Shown here: positions 8,536-16,606 of the stretch, piece by piece
Layout of the letters: every line of letters starts with the position of its first letter
How positions within the stretch are numbered: the stretch's first letter is position 1
NCBI RefSeq assembly: GCF_927798095.1
Contig: NZ_CAKMMF010000037.1
Coordinates: 1 to 49,945 of the forward strand
DNA length: 49,945 nt
Source of the DNA: Paenibacillus plantiphilus
GTDB lineage: Bacteria; Bacillota; Bacilli; Paenibacillales; Paenibacillaceae
Direction: 5' to 3'
Program-made: the position numbers and the translations under genes
Notes under the pieces: generated by a model
Database searches by the model: none
What the model saw: only the letters and a program-made list of their open reading frames with translations
Told to the model about the DNA's origin: nothing

Positions 8536-8837
8536 GAGAAAAGAGAAAAAGAGAGCAATGACAGAAAAGATCAGAAAAAGACCAGAAAAGATCATAGAAA
8601 GATCAGAGCAAGATCAGAAAAGATCAGAGAAAGATCAGAAAAGATCAGAGAAAGATCAGAGAAAGATCAGGGAAAGATCAGGGAAAGATCAGAGACAGAT
8701 CGGAAAGATAGAAATAGATATAGATAATAGAAACAAAGTTAAAGTTAGAATTAGAGTTAAAGATAGAAATAGAGATAAAGATAGAGATAAAGATAGAGAT
8801 AAAGATAGAGATAAAGATAGAGATAGGGATAGTGAGT
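8536..8837 (+). repeat. purine-rich tandem arrays, GATC-dense
   Basis: Two adjacent arrays. The first (about 8570-8705) repeats an 11-base motif close to AAAGATCAGAG and contains about a dozen GATC sites. The second (about 8760-8830) repeats a 12-base motif AGAGATAAAGAT. The plus strand is almost pure purine with scattered T and C. A 93-codon frame (8558-8839) would encode only Lys/Arg/Asp/Glu-rich repeats; its A/G-rich leader mimics a ribosome site, so translation cannot be excluded. Confidence 0.85.
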
Positions 8838-8883
8838 GATTTTGATAAGTTTGATATGAATTATAGGGAACGGAGTGGTAGAT

Positions 8884-9252
8884 ATGGGTAATTCGACAAG
8901 CTCGACAAGCTCGGCAAGCTTTGGAGCGGCGGAGACGATGCGTACTTTCAGAATTGGAGGTTTGGATGATTTTATCGTTCGGATCGGGCGCACGGTGAAG
9001 GTGGAGGGTATGGAGATCGCGGTATTCCGTACAAGCGATAACCGCATTTTTGCTGTCGAGAATAAGAATCCGCACAGGAAGGGCGGTCCGCTGTCGGAGG
9101 GCATTGTATCCGGGCATGATCTGTTCGATCCGCTGTATGACTTGAAGATCAATCTGGAGACGGGGAAAGTATACGCGCCGGACACCGGTCAGGTTCGTAC
9201 CTACCCTGTGACGATCCAAGGCGACGATGTGGAGATTGGCCTGACGGTATAG
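8884..9252 (+). CDS. nirD: nitrite reductase small subunit (Rieske-like)
   Basis: 122 residues from the ATG at 8884 (CGGAG eight bases upstream). The first 18 residues are a Ser/Thr/Ala tract from a short DNA repeat. The ATG at 8938 (MRTFRIGGLDDF), which has its own GGAG upstream, would give the usual family start and is a real alternative. The Rieske-like fold is recognisable from NPHRKGGPLSEG and LYDLKINLETG, but the cluster-binding cysteines are replaced (NPH for CPH, FDPLYD for CPLHG), so no [2Fe-2S] cluster is expected, as in many NirD proteins. It partners NirB. Confidence 0.9.
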   Translation: MGNSTSSTSSASFGAAETMRTFRIGGLDDFIVRIGRTVKVEGMEIAVFRTSDNRIFAVENKNPHRKGGPLSEGIVSGHDLFDPLYDLKINLETGKVYAPDTGQVRTYPVTIQGDDVEIGLTV

Positions 9253-9284
9253 CTGCTTATAGCAACCAAAGGAGTGGTTATGTT

Positions 9285-10151
9285 ATGTACAGAGATACGT
9301 TGGAATTGGTTGTTAAATCCGCGCTTGCCAAGAAGGCGCTGTTCCAGGAGAGCAAGCTCAGATATCTGCTCTCTTCCGGCTTGGCAGGCGCTTATGTCGG
9401 CATCGGCATTGTGCTGATCTTCACAGTGGGAGCCTCGCTGGCTGCAGCGAACTCCTCCGTAACCTCGCTCGTAATGGGCATGTCCTTCGGCATCGCTCTC
9501 ACCCTCGTCATCTTCGCAGGCTCGGAGCTGTTCACCGGCAATAACATGCTGTTCACGGTCAGCTCGCTATCGAGGGCGACGACATGGAGAGACGCTTGGC
9601 GGAATTGGGTTTGGTGCTACTTCGGCAATCTGATGGGTGCGATGGTATTGTGTTTGATCATCATCGGAACCGGCTTGTTCGCGGAAATTGCACCAGAGCA
9701 TCTATTATTCAAGATTGCAGCTAAAAAAATGAATCTCGATGTCATGCAGCTCTTCTTTCGCGGCTTGATGTGCAACTGGCTTGTCTGCCTCGCTATCTGG
9801 ACCTCAATGAGAGCCAAGGAGGATACTGCGAAGCTCATTCTGATCTTCTGGATGCTGTTCGCCTTCATCGCATCGGGCTATGAGCATAGTATCGCTAACA
9901 TGACGGTTCTCGGTCTTGCCCTGCTGCTGCCGCATCCGGATACGATCACAATTGCCGGCTGGTTCCATAATATGATTCCGGTCACGCTGGGAAATATGGT
10001 CGGTGGCGCGTTGTTCGTAGGCATGATGTATTGGGTCATCTCTCCTCTTCGGAAGCAGAAGGCCAAAGCTGCCTCTGGCGCCGGTGCAAATGCTGGCGCA
10101 AATACGGATGCTGGTGCGGCGGAAGCTGCAGGCTCGACTAAAACAGCCTAA
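9285..10151 (+). CDS. nirC: formate/nitrite transporter family channel (NirC-like)
   Basis: 288 residues with six predicted membrane segments of the FNT family, pentameric channels for small monovalent anions (formate, nitrite, lactate, hydrosulfide). Visible signatures are ELFTGNNML, MCNWLVCLAIW and GYEHSIANM, the last carrying the conserved pore histidine. The last 35 residues are a low-complexity Ala/Gly/Asn tail. The ATG at 9285 follows AAAGGAG by ten bases or so. Its place right after nirD makes nitrite uptake the best guess. Confidence 0.92.
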   Translation: MYRDTLELVVKSALAKKALFQESKLRYLLSSGLAGAYVGIGIVLIFTVGASLAAANSSVTSLVMGMSFGIALTLVIFAGSELFTGNNMLFTVSSLSRATTWRDAWRNWVWCYFGNLMGAMVLCLIIIGTGLFAEIAPEHLLFKIAAKKMNLDVMQLFFRGLMCNWLVCLAIWTSMRAKEDTAKLILIFWMLFAFIASGYEHSIANMTVLGLALLLPHPDTITIAGWFHNMIPVTLGNMVGGALFVGMMYWVISPLRKQKAKAASGAGANAGANTDAGAAEAAGSTKTA

Positions 10152-10205
10152 ATAAGGTATGGTATTATATAACAAACAATAGATTACTAGAGAAGCAGGT
10201 GAACT

Positions 10206-10994
10206 ATGGAAGCACAACATCTGGAGCATGTCGTAGAGCTGGCTGCCAAAAAATACAACATATACCGCAAAAGCAAGCCGCGCTTCATACTCCGTTCTAT
10301 GCTGGCCAGCATGTTTATCGGCTTCGGCGTAATCGTCGCTTTCAAGACGGGTAATTTCTTCTACTTGGAGCACTCGCCTATGACCTATCCGATGGCCGCG
10401 CTGACCTTCGGAGCCGCTATTATTCTTATTGCCTTCGGCGGCGGGGATCTGTTCACGGGCAACACGTTCTACTTCACCTATGCAGCGATGAAACGGAAGA
10501 TCAAGTGGTTCGCAGTCGTTCGCATATGGATGACCAGCTATATGGGCAATATTCTTGGCGCTACCGCCTTTGCGATGCTCATATTGGGAACAGGGCTGTT
10601 CGAGGACAGCAATGTGAACGGCTTCCTGCTGAGTGTGGTGGACAAAAAGATGAATACGCCAATGATGGAGCTTTTCTTTCGCGCCATTCTATGTAACTGG
10701 CTTGTCTGTCTCGCCTTCTTCATACCGATGACAATGAAGGGCGACGGGGCCAAAATGTTCGCGATGATGCTATTTGTTTTCTGCTTCTTCATCTCGGGGT
10801 ATGAACATAGTGTAGCCAACATGTGCACCTTTGCCATCGCTCTTGTGCTGGACCACCCGGGAACGATCTCATGGGGAGGCGTATTCCATAATCTGATTCC
10901 TGTCACGTTCGGGAATTTGATTGGAGGAAGTCTTTTGATGGCCATGGTATACTACTATTTGAATCGTCCGCTGGATGATCAGCCCAATTCGTAA
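10206..10994 (+). CDS. second formate/nitrite transporter family channel
   Basis: 262 residues, paralogous to the preceding gene, with the same motifs (GGDLFTGNTFY, LCNWLVCLAFF, GYEHSVANM with the pore His). It lacks the Ala/Gly tail. It lies 54 bases after the first FNT gene and 27 bases before lactate dehydrogenase, all on the same strand. The tandem pair may have diverged in substrate; proximity to ldh suggests lactate or formate export, an inference from gene order only. GCAGGTG precedes the ATG. Confidence 0.9.
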   Translation: MEAQHLEHVVELAAKKYNIYRKSKPRFILRSMLASMFIGFGVIVAFKTGNFFYLEHSPMTYPMAALTFGAAIILIAFGGGDLFTGNTFYFTYAAMKRKIKWFAVVRIWMTSYMGNILGATAFAMLILGTGLFEDSNVNGFLLSVVDKKMNTPMMELFFRAILCNWLVCLAFFIPMTMKGDGAKMFAMMLFVFCFFISGYEHSVANMCTFAIALVLDHPGTISWGGVFHNLIPVTFGNLIGGSLLMAMVYYYLNRPLDDQPNS

Positions 10995-11021
10995 TCCCGC
11001 ATAGGGGAAAGGAGTGTCGGA

Positions 11022-11951
11022 ATGGACACAAGCAAACCAAAGAAGACTAGAATCGTCGTTATCGGTATCGGTGCGGTGGGTTCAACGACAGCCTATACGC
11101 TGCTGTTAAAGGAGCGAATGGACGAACTCGTATTAATTGACGCCAACCAAGCGAAGGCTGTCGGTGACGCATTGGATATGAATCACGGACTGCCATTTGT
11201 AGGGAGAACAAGGGTGTGGGCCGGTACATATGAAGACTGCCGCGAAGCGGACATCATCATTATTACGGCTGGCGCCGCACAGAAGCCAGGCGAATCCCGT
11301 GTCGATCTTCTGAAGCGGAATGTCTCCATCTACGAAAGCATCATTGGCGAAGTGCTGAAGGTCAACGATCATGGCATTCTGCTTATTGCCTCTAATCCGG
11401 TAGATATTATGAGTTACTTCTCGCTGAAGAAATCGAACTGGCCGGTCAATCGTGTTATCGGCTCGGGTACGCTGCTGGACAGCGCTCGATTCCGGTACTT
11501 GATCGGTGAGAAGCTGAATCTTGACCCTCGCAGCGTTCATGCCCATATTGTCGGGGAGCATGGCGATTCCGAGCTGCCGTTGTGGAGTCTTGCTAATGTG
11601 GCAGGTACGGAGCTGGTGCTGGCTGATGAGGATAAAGAGGAGATTTTCACCAATACACGGGACGCTGCTTATCAGATCATTGAATCCAAAGGGGCGACGT
11701 ATTACGCGATCGCACTGGCGCTCGACCGGATCTGTACCGCTATTCTACGCAACGAAGGCGCTGTGCTGAACGTATCGACGATGCTGGACAATTATCATGG
11801 CGTAAGCGACGTGTATCTGGGCGTGCCTTGTATCGTTGATCGGACAGGCGTGCGTGAGATTATGAAGGTGAATATTAGCGATTCGGAGCGGGAGCTTCTG
11901 CACCGTTCGGCAGACAAGCTGAAAAACTTGATTCAATCGATCTCCGTATAA
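11022..11951 (+). CDS. ldh: L-lactate dehydrogenase
   Basis: 309 residues. Converts pyruvate and NADH to L-lactate and NAD+. Seen: Rossmann motif GIGAVGS (15-21), LDH-type specificity loop AAQKPGESR with Gln87 (malate dehydrogenases have Arg there), Arg156 in LDSARFR and the catalytic His180 in VGEHGDSE. The ATG follows AAAGGAG by eight bases. It is the last gene before a strong terminator and seems to belong to the nir/FNT transcript, so NADH reoxidation through nitrite and through lactate would be induced together when oxygen is low. An extra internal promoter is not excluded. Confidence 0.93.
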   Translation: MDTSKPKKTRIVVIGIGAVGSTTAYTLLLKERMDELVLIDANQAKAVGDALDMNHGLPFVGRTRVWAGTYEDCREADIIIITAGAAQKPGESRVDLLKRNVSIYESIIGEVLKVNDHGILLIASNPVDIMSYFSLKKSNWPVNRVIGSGTLLDSARFRYLIGEKLNLDPRSVHAHIVGEHGDSELPLWSLANVAGTELVLADEDKEEIFTNTRDAAYQIIESKGATYYAIALALDRICTAILRNEGAVLNVSTMLDNYHGVSDVYLGVPCIVDRTGVREIMKVNISDSERELLHRSADKLKNLIQSISV

Positions 11952-11990
11952 TCGTACTTATCGGATACAGCTGCAATACAGCATAGATAG

Positions 11991-12039
11991 AAGGCCTTTC
12001 CCGAAGGCAGCAGACCGCTGACTTTGGGAAAGGCCTTTA
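11991..12039 (+). terminator. terminator after ldh
   Basis: AAGGCCTTTCCC pairs with GGGAAAGGCCTT around a loop of about 24 bases, followed by TTATTAAT. It closes the nir-FNT-ldh unit. Confidence 0.8.
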
Positions 12040-12534
12040 TTAATGACATGACTCTTGTAGCAGGTAATTTCGCTGAAACTCAACATTCACCTATTATTTT
12101 GTACGAAAATAGATAGCGTCCCCCCATGCAGCATAGGCACGTGGTCGACCGACCGCCGTCATGCAGCGAAACACCGCGCGCTGGGAGCTGTACTTCTGCT
12201 TCAATTGTTCCGCTATAAGCAGGAAATAACGTGTTAACGTGAGAAATGTCAGTGCGAAGGGGTGCTGTAAGCAGGAAAAATCGTGTTATAGCTTTTACAA
12301 AGCCACTCCGATCGTGTTCCCTGCCACTTTAAAACGGAAAAACCTGCTTACAGCGCACCGAACGAATATCTCGCCAGCGTTAAGCCGGAAAAAACGTCTT
12401 AATGACCGCATCGCGGGCAGCTCGACGGCACCACGGGCAGCTCGACGGCACCACGGGCAGTTCGACCGCACCGTGGGGGCTTTAACACTTTATGTGGTTA
12501 GCTCTGAGGCAAGATAAGGATGAGGTTCGGGGCA
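12040..12534. other. gene-free stretch with dispersed repeats
   Basis: About 490 bases. It holds a 36-base repeat shared with 29556-29591 (12155-12190), degenerate copies of the stem-loop repeat (about 12225-12405, with GTAAGCAGGAAAAATCGTG and CGGAAAAACCTGCTTACAGC), and a 20-base tandem repeat CTCGACGGCACCACGGGCAG (12421-12460) plus a third, altered copy. I see no gene. Confidence 0.7.
12421..12480 (+). repeat. 20-bp tandem repeat
   Basis: CTCGACGGCACCACGGGCAG occurs twice exactly (12421-12440, 12441-12460), followed by a variant starting TTCGACCGCACCGTGGG. A related GCAGTTCGACCGCA occurs near 400. Confidence 0.85.
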
Positions 12535-13467
12535 TTAAATAATGCCCCGAATCTCATCCAATGATCGTATTCCCTCCTGCGCCATCAGCTCTCGCAGCTC
12601 ATCCTCAAGAGCAGCGCCTGCCCGCAAGCGCATGAAATTATACGTTCCGATCTGCACGGCAGCCGCTCCGGCCATGATGAATTCCAGTATATCCTCTGCG
12701 CTGGCAATGCCGCCGATGCCAATGACCGGAATGTCTACGGCATGGCTGACCTGATGGACCATCCGCAGCGCAATCGGCTTGATCGCTGGTCCCGACAGAC
12801 CGGCATACAAGCCGTCGAAAACGCTGCGCTTCTTCCTGATATCGATTGCCATCGCTTGAATCGTATTGATAAGCGACAACCCGTCCGCCCCCTCGGCCTC
12901 GCACATGCGGGCCATCTCTGTCAGGTCGCGGGCGCTCGGCGAGAGCTTGACGAGCAGGGGGAGGTCCGTTGCCATGCGGACAGCACGGACAACCTCGCGA
13001 GCACGATCCGTATCTACCCCATACTGCAATCCGCCTTCCTTGACGTTCGGACAGGAGATATTCAGCTCGATCATATCGACTGCTCTCCGGCCATTCTTCT
13101 TCGATTCCCTGCTGGCCTCCGTTATCAGCATCGCGCCCTCGGCATACTCTCTGATGGATCCGCCACCCAGATTGACGATTATTGCTGTTCCATACTGCAT
13201 CATCTCTTCCCATTCGCGCTCCAGGAAGGTCGGAATGCCGGGGTTCTCAAGCCCGATGCTGTTTATAAGGCCGGAGTCTGTCTCGAATACCCGCGTGCCG
13301 GTATTGCCGGGTCGGGCCTGAAGCGTCAGCCCCTTGGTGACGATGCCGCCGAGCTTGTCCAGCGGATACAGAGCTGCATAAGGCTTGCCGAAGCCGAACG
13401 TCCCGGATGCCATCAGGATGGGGTTGGACAGCTGCACGCCTGCCAGCTCACAGGCTAAGGAGATCAT
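12535..13467 (-). CDS. pyrD: dihydroorotate dehydrogenase B, catalytic subunit
   Basis: 310 residues. FMN enzyme oxidising dihydroorotate to orotate in pyrimidine synthesis. Class 1B features: NPILMASGTFGFG at the N-terminus, the ELNISCPNV motif with the active-site Cys, and GIGGIASAEDILEF / GAAAVQIGT of the FMN-phosphate site near the C-terminus. The start overlaps the end of pyrK by 20 bases, showing translational coupling. PyrK and PyrD form the heterotetramer that passes electrons to NAD+. The other pyr genes are not in this window. Confidence 0.95.
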   Translation of the reverse strand: MISLACELAGVQLSNPILMASGTFGFGKPYAALYPLDKLGGIVTKGLTLQARPGNTGTRVFETDSGLINSIGLENPGIPTFLEREWEEMMQYGTAIIVNLGGGSIREYAEGAMLITEASRESKKNGRRAVDMIELNISCPNVKEGGLQYGVDTDRAREVVRAVRMATDLPLLVKLSPSARDLTEMARMCEAEGADGLSLINTIQAMAIDIRKKRSVFDGLYAGLSGPAIKPIALRMVHQVSHAVDIPVIGIGGIASAEDILEFIMAGAAAVQIGTYNFMRLRAGAALEDELRELMAQEGIRSLDEIRGII

Positions 13468-14149
13468 GGAAATCTACCTCCCCGGCGGAGAAGACGGGAC
13501 CCTCAACACATACTCTGCGGTTCACGCCGTCAATCCGCACGGTGCAGCCGCTGCAGGCTCCGATACCGCAGGCCATCCGTTTCTCGACAGAGAAGAACAG
13601 CTTGGCTCCTGTTCCCTTTGTTCGATGCGCCAGCAGCTCCATAAGCGGCACGGGTCCGCAGGCGAGGATCGTATCGTATTCACTGGGCTCGACATAATCC
13701 GCTATAGTGCCGCCGGACACAACATGAACATCGGCATGTATGGCATGAAATGCCGATACAGCGAACGGATCTCCCGCAAAGCCGAGAAAAACCCGCGAAT
13801 CGGGGAGCCGTCTTGCAGCGAGGAGAAGCGGGGCGATCCCCATGCCGCCCCCGATGATTGCGGTTCGTCCTTCAGGCTCGGGGAATCCGCGGCCCAGGGG
13901 GCCTTCCAACTGAAGCTGGTTGCCGGGCTTTAATTGAGACAGGAGCCGGGTGCCGGTTCCAGAAACCCGGTACAGAAACGAAATGGTCCCTTCGTTTATG
14001 TCGTGAACGCTGATGGGACGGGACAGAACAGGGAATGCGCCCCAACAGCGCAGCATGTAGAATTGACCCATAGAGGCGTGGTATTCTCCTTCGACCGTCA
14101 GCTGGTAAATGTCGGGGGCAAGCTTATTGTTCACAAGCACGTTAGCCAT
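13448..14149 (-). CDS. pyrK: dihydroorotate dehydrogenase B, electron-transfer subunit
   Basis: 233 residues. FAD/[2Fe-2S] protein of the ferredoxin-reductase superfamily. Seen: the FAD motif near residues 50-60 (RPISVHD), a glycine-rich nucleotide motif IIGGGMGIAPL (about 108-118), and the C-terminal cluster ligands in MACGIGACSGCTVRI with the fourth Cys in RRVCVEGP. GGGAGAG precedes the ATG at 14149. It is first in a two-gene operon with pyrD and diverges from the ECF sigma gene across about 190 bases. Confidence 0.94.
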   Translation of the reverse strand: MANVLVNNKLAPDIYQLTVEGEYHASMGQFYMLRCWGAFPVLSRPISVHDINEGTISFLYRVSGTGTRLLSQLKPGNQLQLEGPLGRGFPEPEGRTAIIGGGMGIAPLLLAARRLPDSRVFLGFAGDPFAVSAFHAIHADVHVVSGGTIADYVEPSEYDTILACGPVPLMELLAHRTKGTGAKLFFSVEKRMACGIGACSGCTVRIDGVNRRVCVEGPVFSAGEVDFHDLLSL

Positions 14150-14341
14150 GCTATCTCTCCCTTCTAATGGAAGTCCGTCATCCCCGTTAAAATATCATAT
14201 TGAAGCGGCAACGCCTGTGATTTTTCGCATAATAGGGAGAACTTAATAATGGAAATTTTGGTATATTCACAAAATGATTGAGTGATTGCTCTTGCATATG
14301 ACGTATTACGTATAGCACTACAAGTGGGGGTCTGTGTGGTT

Positions 14342-14911
14342 ATGGAGGACAACGGGTTGGTAGAACGCATTCGAAAACGCGATACGCGTGCATTGGAGGA
14401 AGCCATTGATGCGTATGGGCTTGCCTTGAAGGCACTTGTCACGCGCATACTTTCGGGAAGGGGCAGCGCCGAGGATGCGGAGGAGTGCGTAAGCGATGCG
14501 TTCCTTGCCGCATGGCATGATATAGATAAGTATGACGGGCAAAGAGGCTCCTTCAGAACATGGCTCTACACGATCGCCAAATATAAGGCACTCGATAAGA
14601 GACGTCAAATATCGCGATTGACCAATGCTGCAAGCCTGCAAGAAGACACCCATATAGCGGGCGCTTCGGCAGAGCAGCAAGCCATGTCGAGCGAGACAGA
14701 ACGCGAGCTCATTGATCTCATACGCAAATTCGGGGAGCCTGATCGGAGCTTGTTCTGGCTGCGGTATTTTTACTATGAAGAGCTGGAGCAGTTGGCTCAA
14801 TTATTCGGTCTTACGAAAAAGGCCGTCGAAAATCGACTTTACCGATGCAGAGTAGCTTTGAGACAAGCTTTGCATATGACGGAGAAGGGAGATGGAGTAA
14901 ATGAAGAATGA
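14342..14911 (+). CDS. ECF-type RNA polymerase sigma factor
   Basis: 189 residues from the ATG at 14342. An upstream in-frame start at 14282 would add 20 hydrophobic residues not typical of the family. Region 2 is seen around ILSGRGSAEDAEECVSDAFLAAWH and GSFRTWLYTIAKYKALDKRR, region 4 around YYEELEQLAQLFGLTKKAVENRLYRCR, both characteristic of sigma-70 family group 4. It overlaps the downstream anti-sigma gene by 11 bases, the usual arrangement for an ECF factor held at the membrane until a signal is sensed. The signal and regulon are unknown. Confidence 0.92.
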   Translation: MEDNGLVERIRKRDTRALEEAIDAYGLALKALVTRILSGRGSAEDAEECVSDAFLAAWHDIDKYDGQRGSFRTWLYTIAKYKALDKRRQISRLTNAASLQEDTHIAGASAEQQAMSSETERELIDLIRKFGEPDRSLFWLRYFYYEELEQLAQLFGLTKKAVENRLYRCRVALRQALHMTEKGDGVNEE

Positions 14912-16292
14912 AGAGCTGCAAATAGTCAAGCTGATGGATCAGATCGACAAGGAAGATGTGATGCAGGAGTTGAAAGATGGACTTTACGATCAGTCCTTGG
15001 AGCAATCCTTGCTCGACATTCAAGATGAAGTTGAAGACAAGGCCGCAATTGAACGGATAAAATCACGTACGCTCTCGCTGCTTCAAGAGGGGCATATGCA
15101 CACGCAGCAATCGGCTAAACGTCGTTTCCTCGGCAGACATGCCAGGCTGCTGGCAGCGGCGGCGGCGGCTATTTTGCTGCTATGTGCGGTTGTTTTCACG
15201 ATGCCTGACGTGCAGGCTGGATTGAAGAAGGTGCTGCGCTTCCTGCCTGGGATTGGTGTCGTACAAGAAGGCGAGGCGACTCAGGAAACTTATGTACTGG
15301 AGAAGCCTTACGTCCAAGCCATTGGCGAGGGAACCTTAACCATCGATGGGATTGTCCTGCAGGCAGAAGGATCGATCATTAACCTGCGCGGGCGGGAAGT
15401 CCCTGAGGTTGAACAATTCCAGGCGGAAATCGGAGATAGAATATACACGTTCCGCTCGTTTATGCGGAGCGCCTCCGGCGACTGGTTCGGCAGTTATGGT
15501 GTAACGACCGATGCCATTGCTCCGGTTGCAAATGAAATTACGCTGTATGTTGATGGCAGGACGATCGGACCGCTCAAGCTTGTCACCGCCAAGACAGCTT
15601 CTGATCTGGAACGCCTTGGAGCAAGCGAGCTGCAGCAGGGCATTCGCGTCACAGCATTCCCGACAGACCTTGGAGATGGCTTGGTGCGCATACAATTGAA
15701 CGCACAATCTCAGGCTGCAGATAGAATCGTGCATTCATACGGAGTTTCGCCAATTGGAGAAGAAGATATCGGACTCTATGTTGAAGATGATAATGGAACA
15801 AAGGCAATAATCCAACAAGACAACGACTTGTCGTATCCATCTGATTTTCGTTTCCGCGAGACGGAGGAAGGAATGAAGACGTATACAGTTGTCATTCCGT
15901 ACTTGAAGGTATCTGATCGCAATGCTGCGTCTGCTGGAGAAGTTGTCATTCCTGTTCCTCAAGTCGGCAGCAGCCATGAAGTGGATGTGTCCACAGAAAT
16001 TGACGGTTTCCCTGTTGCATTCACACGCATAGAGAGGACAATAGCATCCGGTGTTAGTGTTGATGTTGACACGGACTTTGATCTGGCGAAGCCGCGAACA
16101 TTGAACTATTTTCAAATACGTACAGCTGATTCTCCATTTCCTGAATCCTTTAGCTGGGAGGATCATGAGCAGGGGGGAATGAAGACACTCTATCTCGCAA
16201 TAAATCCAGATCAAACCGAGCTGAGATTCAGTCTTGTCGAGCCTCATTACATCATTAAGGGGCCATGGCGTCTTCCGGTCACAGTGGAGTGA
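14901..16292 (+). CDS. membrane-anchored anti-sigma factor with large outside domain
   Basis: 463 residues. The acidic, helical N-terminal 65 residues would face the cytoplasm and bind the sigma factor. One membrane segment follows (about 83-101, Ala/Leu-rich). The remaining 360 residues are outside and beta-rich, resembling DUF4179-type extracellular parts of bacillar anti-sigma proteins. The ATG at 14901 lies inside the end of the sigma gene, after GGAG. No zinc-binding HxxxCxxC motif is seen in the N-terminus, so it is not a ZAS-type anti-sigma factor. The role is inferred mainly from context and topology. Confidence 0.82.
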   Translation: MKNEELQIVKLMDQIDKEDVMQELKDGLYDQSLEQSLLDIQDEVEDKAAIERIKSRTLSLLQEGHMHTQQSAKRRFLGRHARLLAAAAAAILLLCAVVFTMPDVQAGLKKVLRFLPGIGVVQEGEATQETYVLEKPYVQAIGEGTLTIDGIVLQAEGSIINLRGREVPEVEQFQAEIGDRIYTFRSFMRSASGDWFGSYGVTTDAIAPVANEITLYVDGRTIGPLKLVTAKTASDLERLGASELQQGIRVTAFPTDLGDGLVRIQLNAQSQAADRIVHSYGVSPIGEEDIGLYVEDDNGTKAIIQQDNDLSYPSDFRFRETEEGMKTYTVVIPYLKVSDRNAASAGEVVIPVPQVGSSHEVDVSTEIDGFPVAFTRIERTIASGVSVDVDTDFDLAKPRTLNYFQIRTADSPFPESFSWEDHEQGGMKTLYLAINPDQTELRFSLVEPHYIIKGPWRLPVTVE

Positions 16293-16339
16293 ACAACAGT
16301 ACATCCAGCAAGTAATTGTCGAGCCCGATTCATATCCGC

Positions 16340-16392
16340 AGGGGCTGCTCCCGTCAGTCTAACAATGACGAGGGAGGGCCCCTCTCATTTTC
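16340..16392 (+). terminator. terminator after the sigma/anti-sigma operon
   Basis: AGGGGC...CTCCCGTC pairs with GACGAGGGA...GCCCCT, followed by TCTCATTTTC. It lies just upstream of the FNR-type promoter of the next operon. Confidence 0.7.
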
Positions 16393-16411
16393 ACGCTATT
16401 TTATATTTGGA

Positions 16412-16461
16412 TGTGATTTATTTCACATTCATTTGGGTAAGGCAGAAGTATAATAGAGACA
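16412..16461 (+). promoter_or_regulatory. FNR-type class II promoter of the small ORF/DoxX operon
   Basis: TGTGA-TTTATT-TCACA at 16412-16427 is a perfect palindrome in both half-sites (centre 16419.5). A consensus -10 TATAAT lies at 16449-16454, giving a start near 16461 and placing the palindrome centre at about -41.5, the same geometry as at nirB. Confidence 0.85.
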
Positions 16462-16485
16462 TAGAAAACGAAGAAGGTGATTCCG

Positions 16486-16601
16486 ATGGAAAACATTCAT
16501 TCCGGTGCATCGGTTGCGGCATCGTTCATGTAATTGACGAGGATGGAATACAATCTCTCATGGACTGCAAGCTTGTGGGCTACAAACAAACGGAGGAGTG
16601 A
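16486..16601 (+). pseudogene. small C-x2-C protein, apparently frameshifted
   Basis: From the ATG at 16486 (GAAGAAGG upstream) the frame closes after 15 codons at 16531. The overlapping -1 frame encodes a protein-like stretch, FRCIGCGIVHVIDEDGIQ then LMDCKLVGYKQTEE, ending at 16601, but has no start codon after the predicted transcription start. Joining the two frames near 16500 gives a roughly 39-residue protein with CxxC and a third Cys, possibly a zinc-ribbon-like peptide. Its stop lies just before the DoxX start with a shared ribosome site, which argues that the downstream frame is or was translated. It may be a real frameshift, a sequence error or recoding. Confidence 0.5.
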
Positions 16602-16606
16602 TTGTC

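Larger units (their letters stand above)
8357..8883. other. repeat-filled spacer between nirB and nirD
   Basis: About 530 bases inside an otherwise tight operon. It holds a 143-bp imperfect inverted repeat (8366-8508) and about 300 bases of purine-rich tandem repeats (8536-8837). An uninterrupted 93-codon frame crosses the repeats, but I do not consider it a gene. Confidence 0.75.

Noticed and set aside
8558..8839. 93-codon frame across the purine arrays
   Set aside because: The product is only charged repeats and the apparent ribosome site is part of the A/G-rich array. Kept as a repeat, with translation left open.
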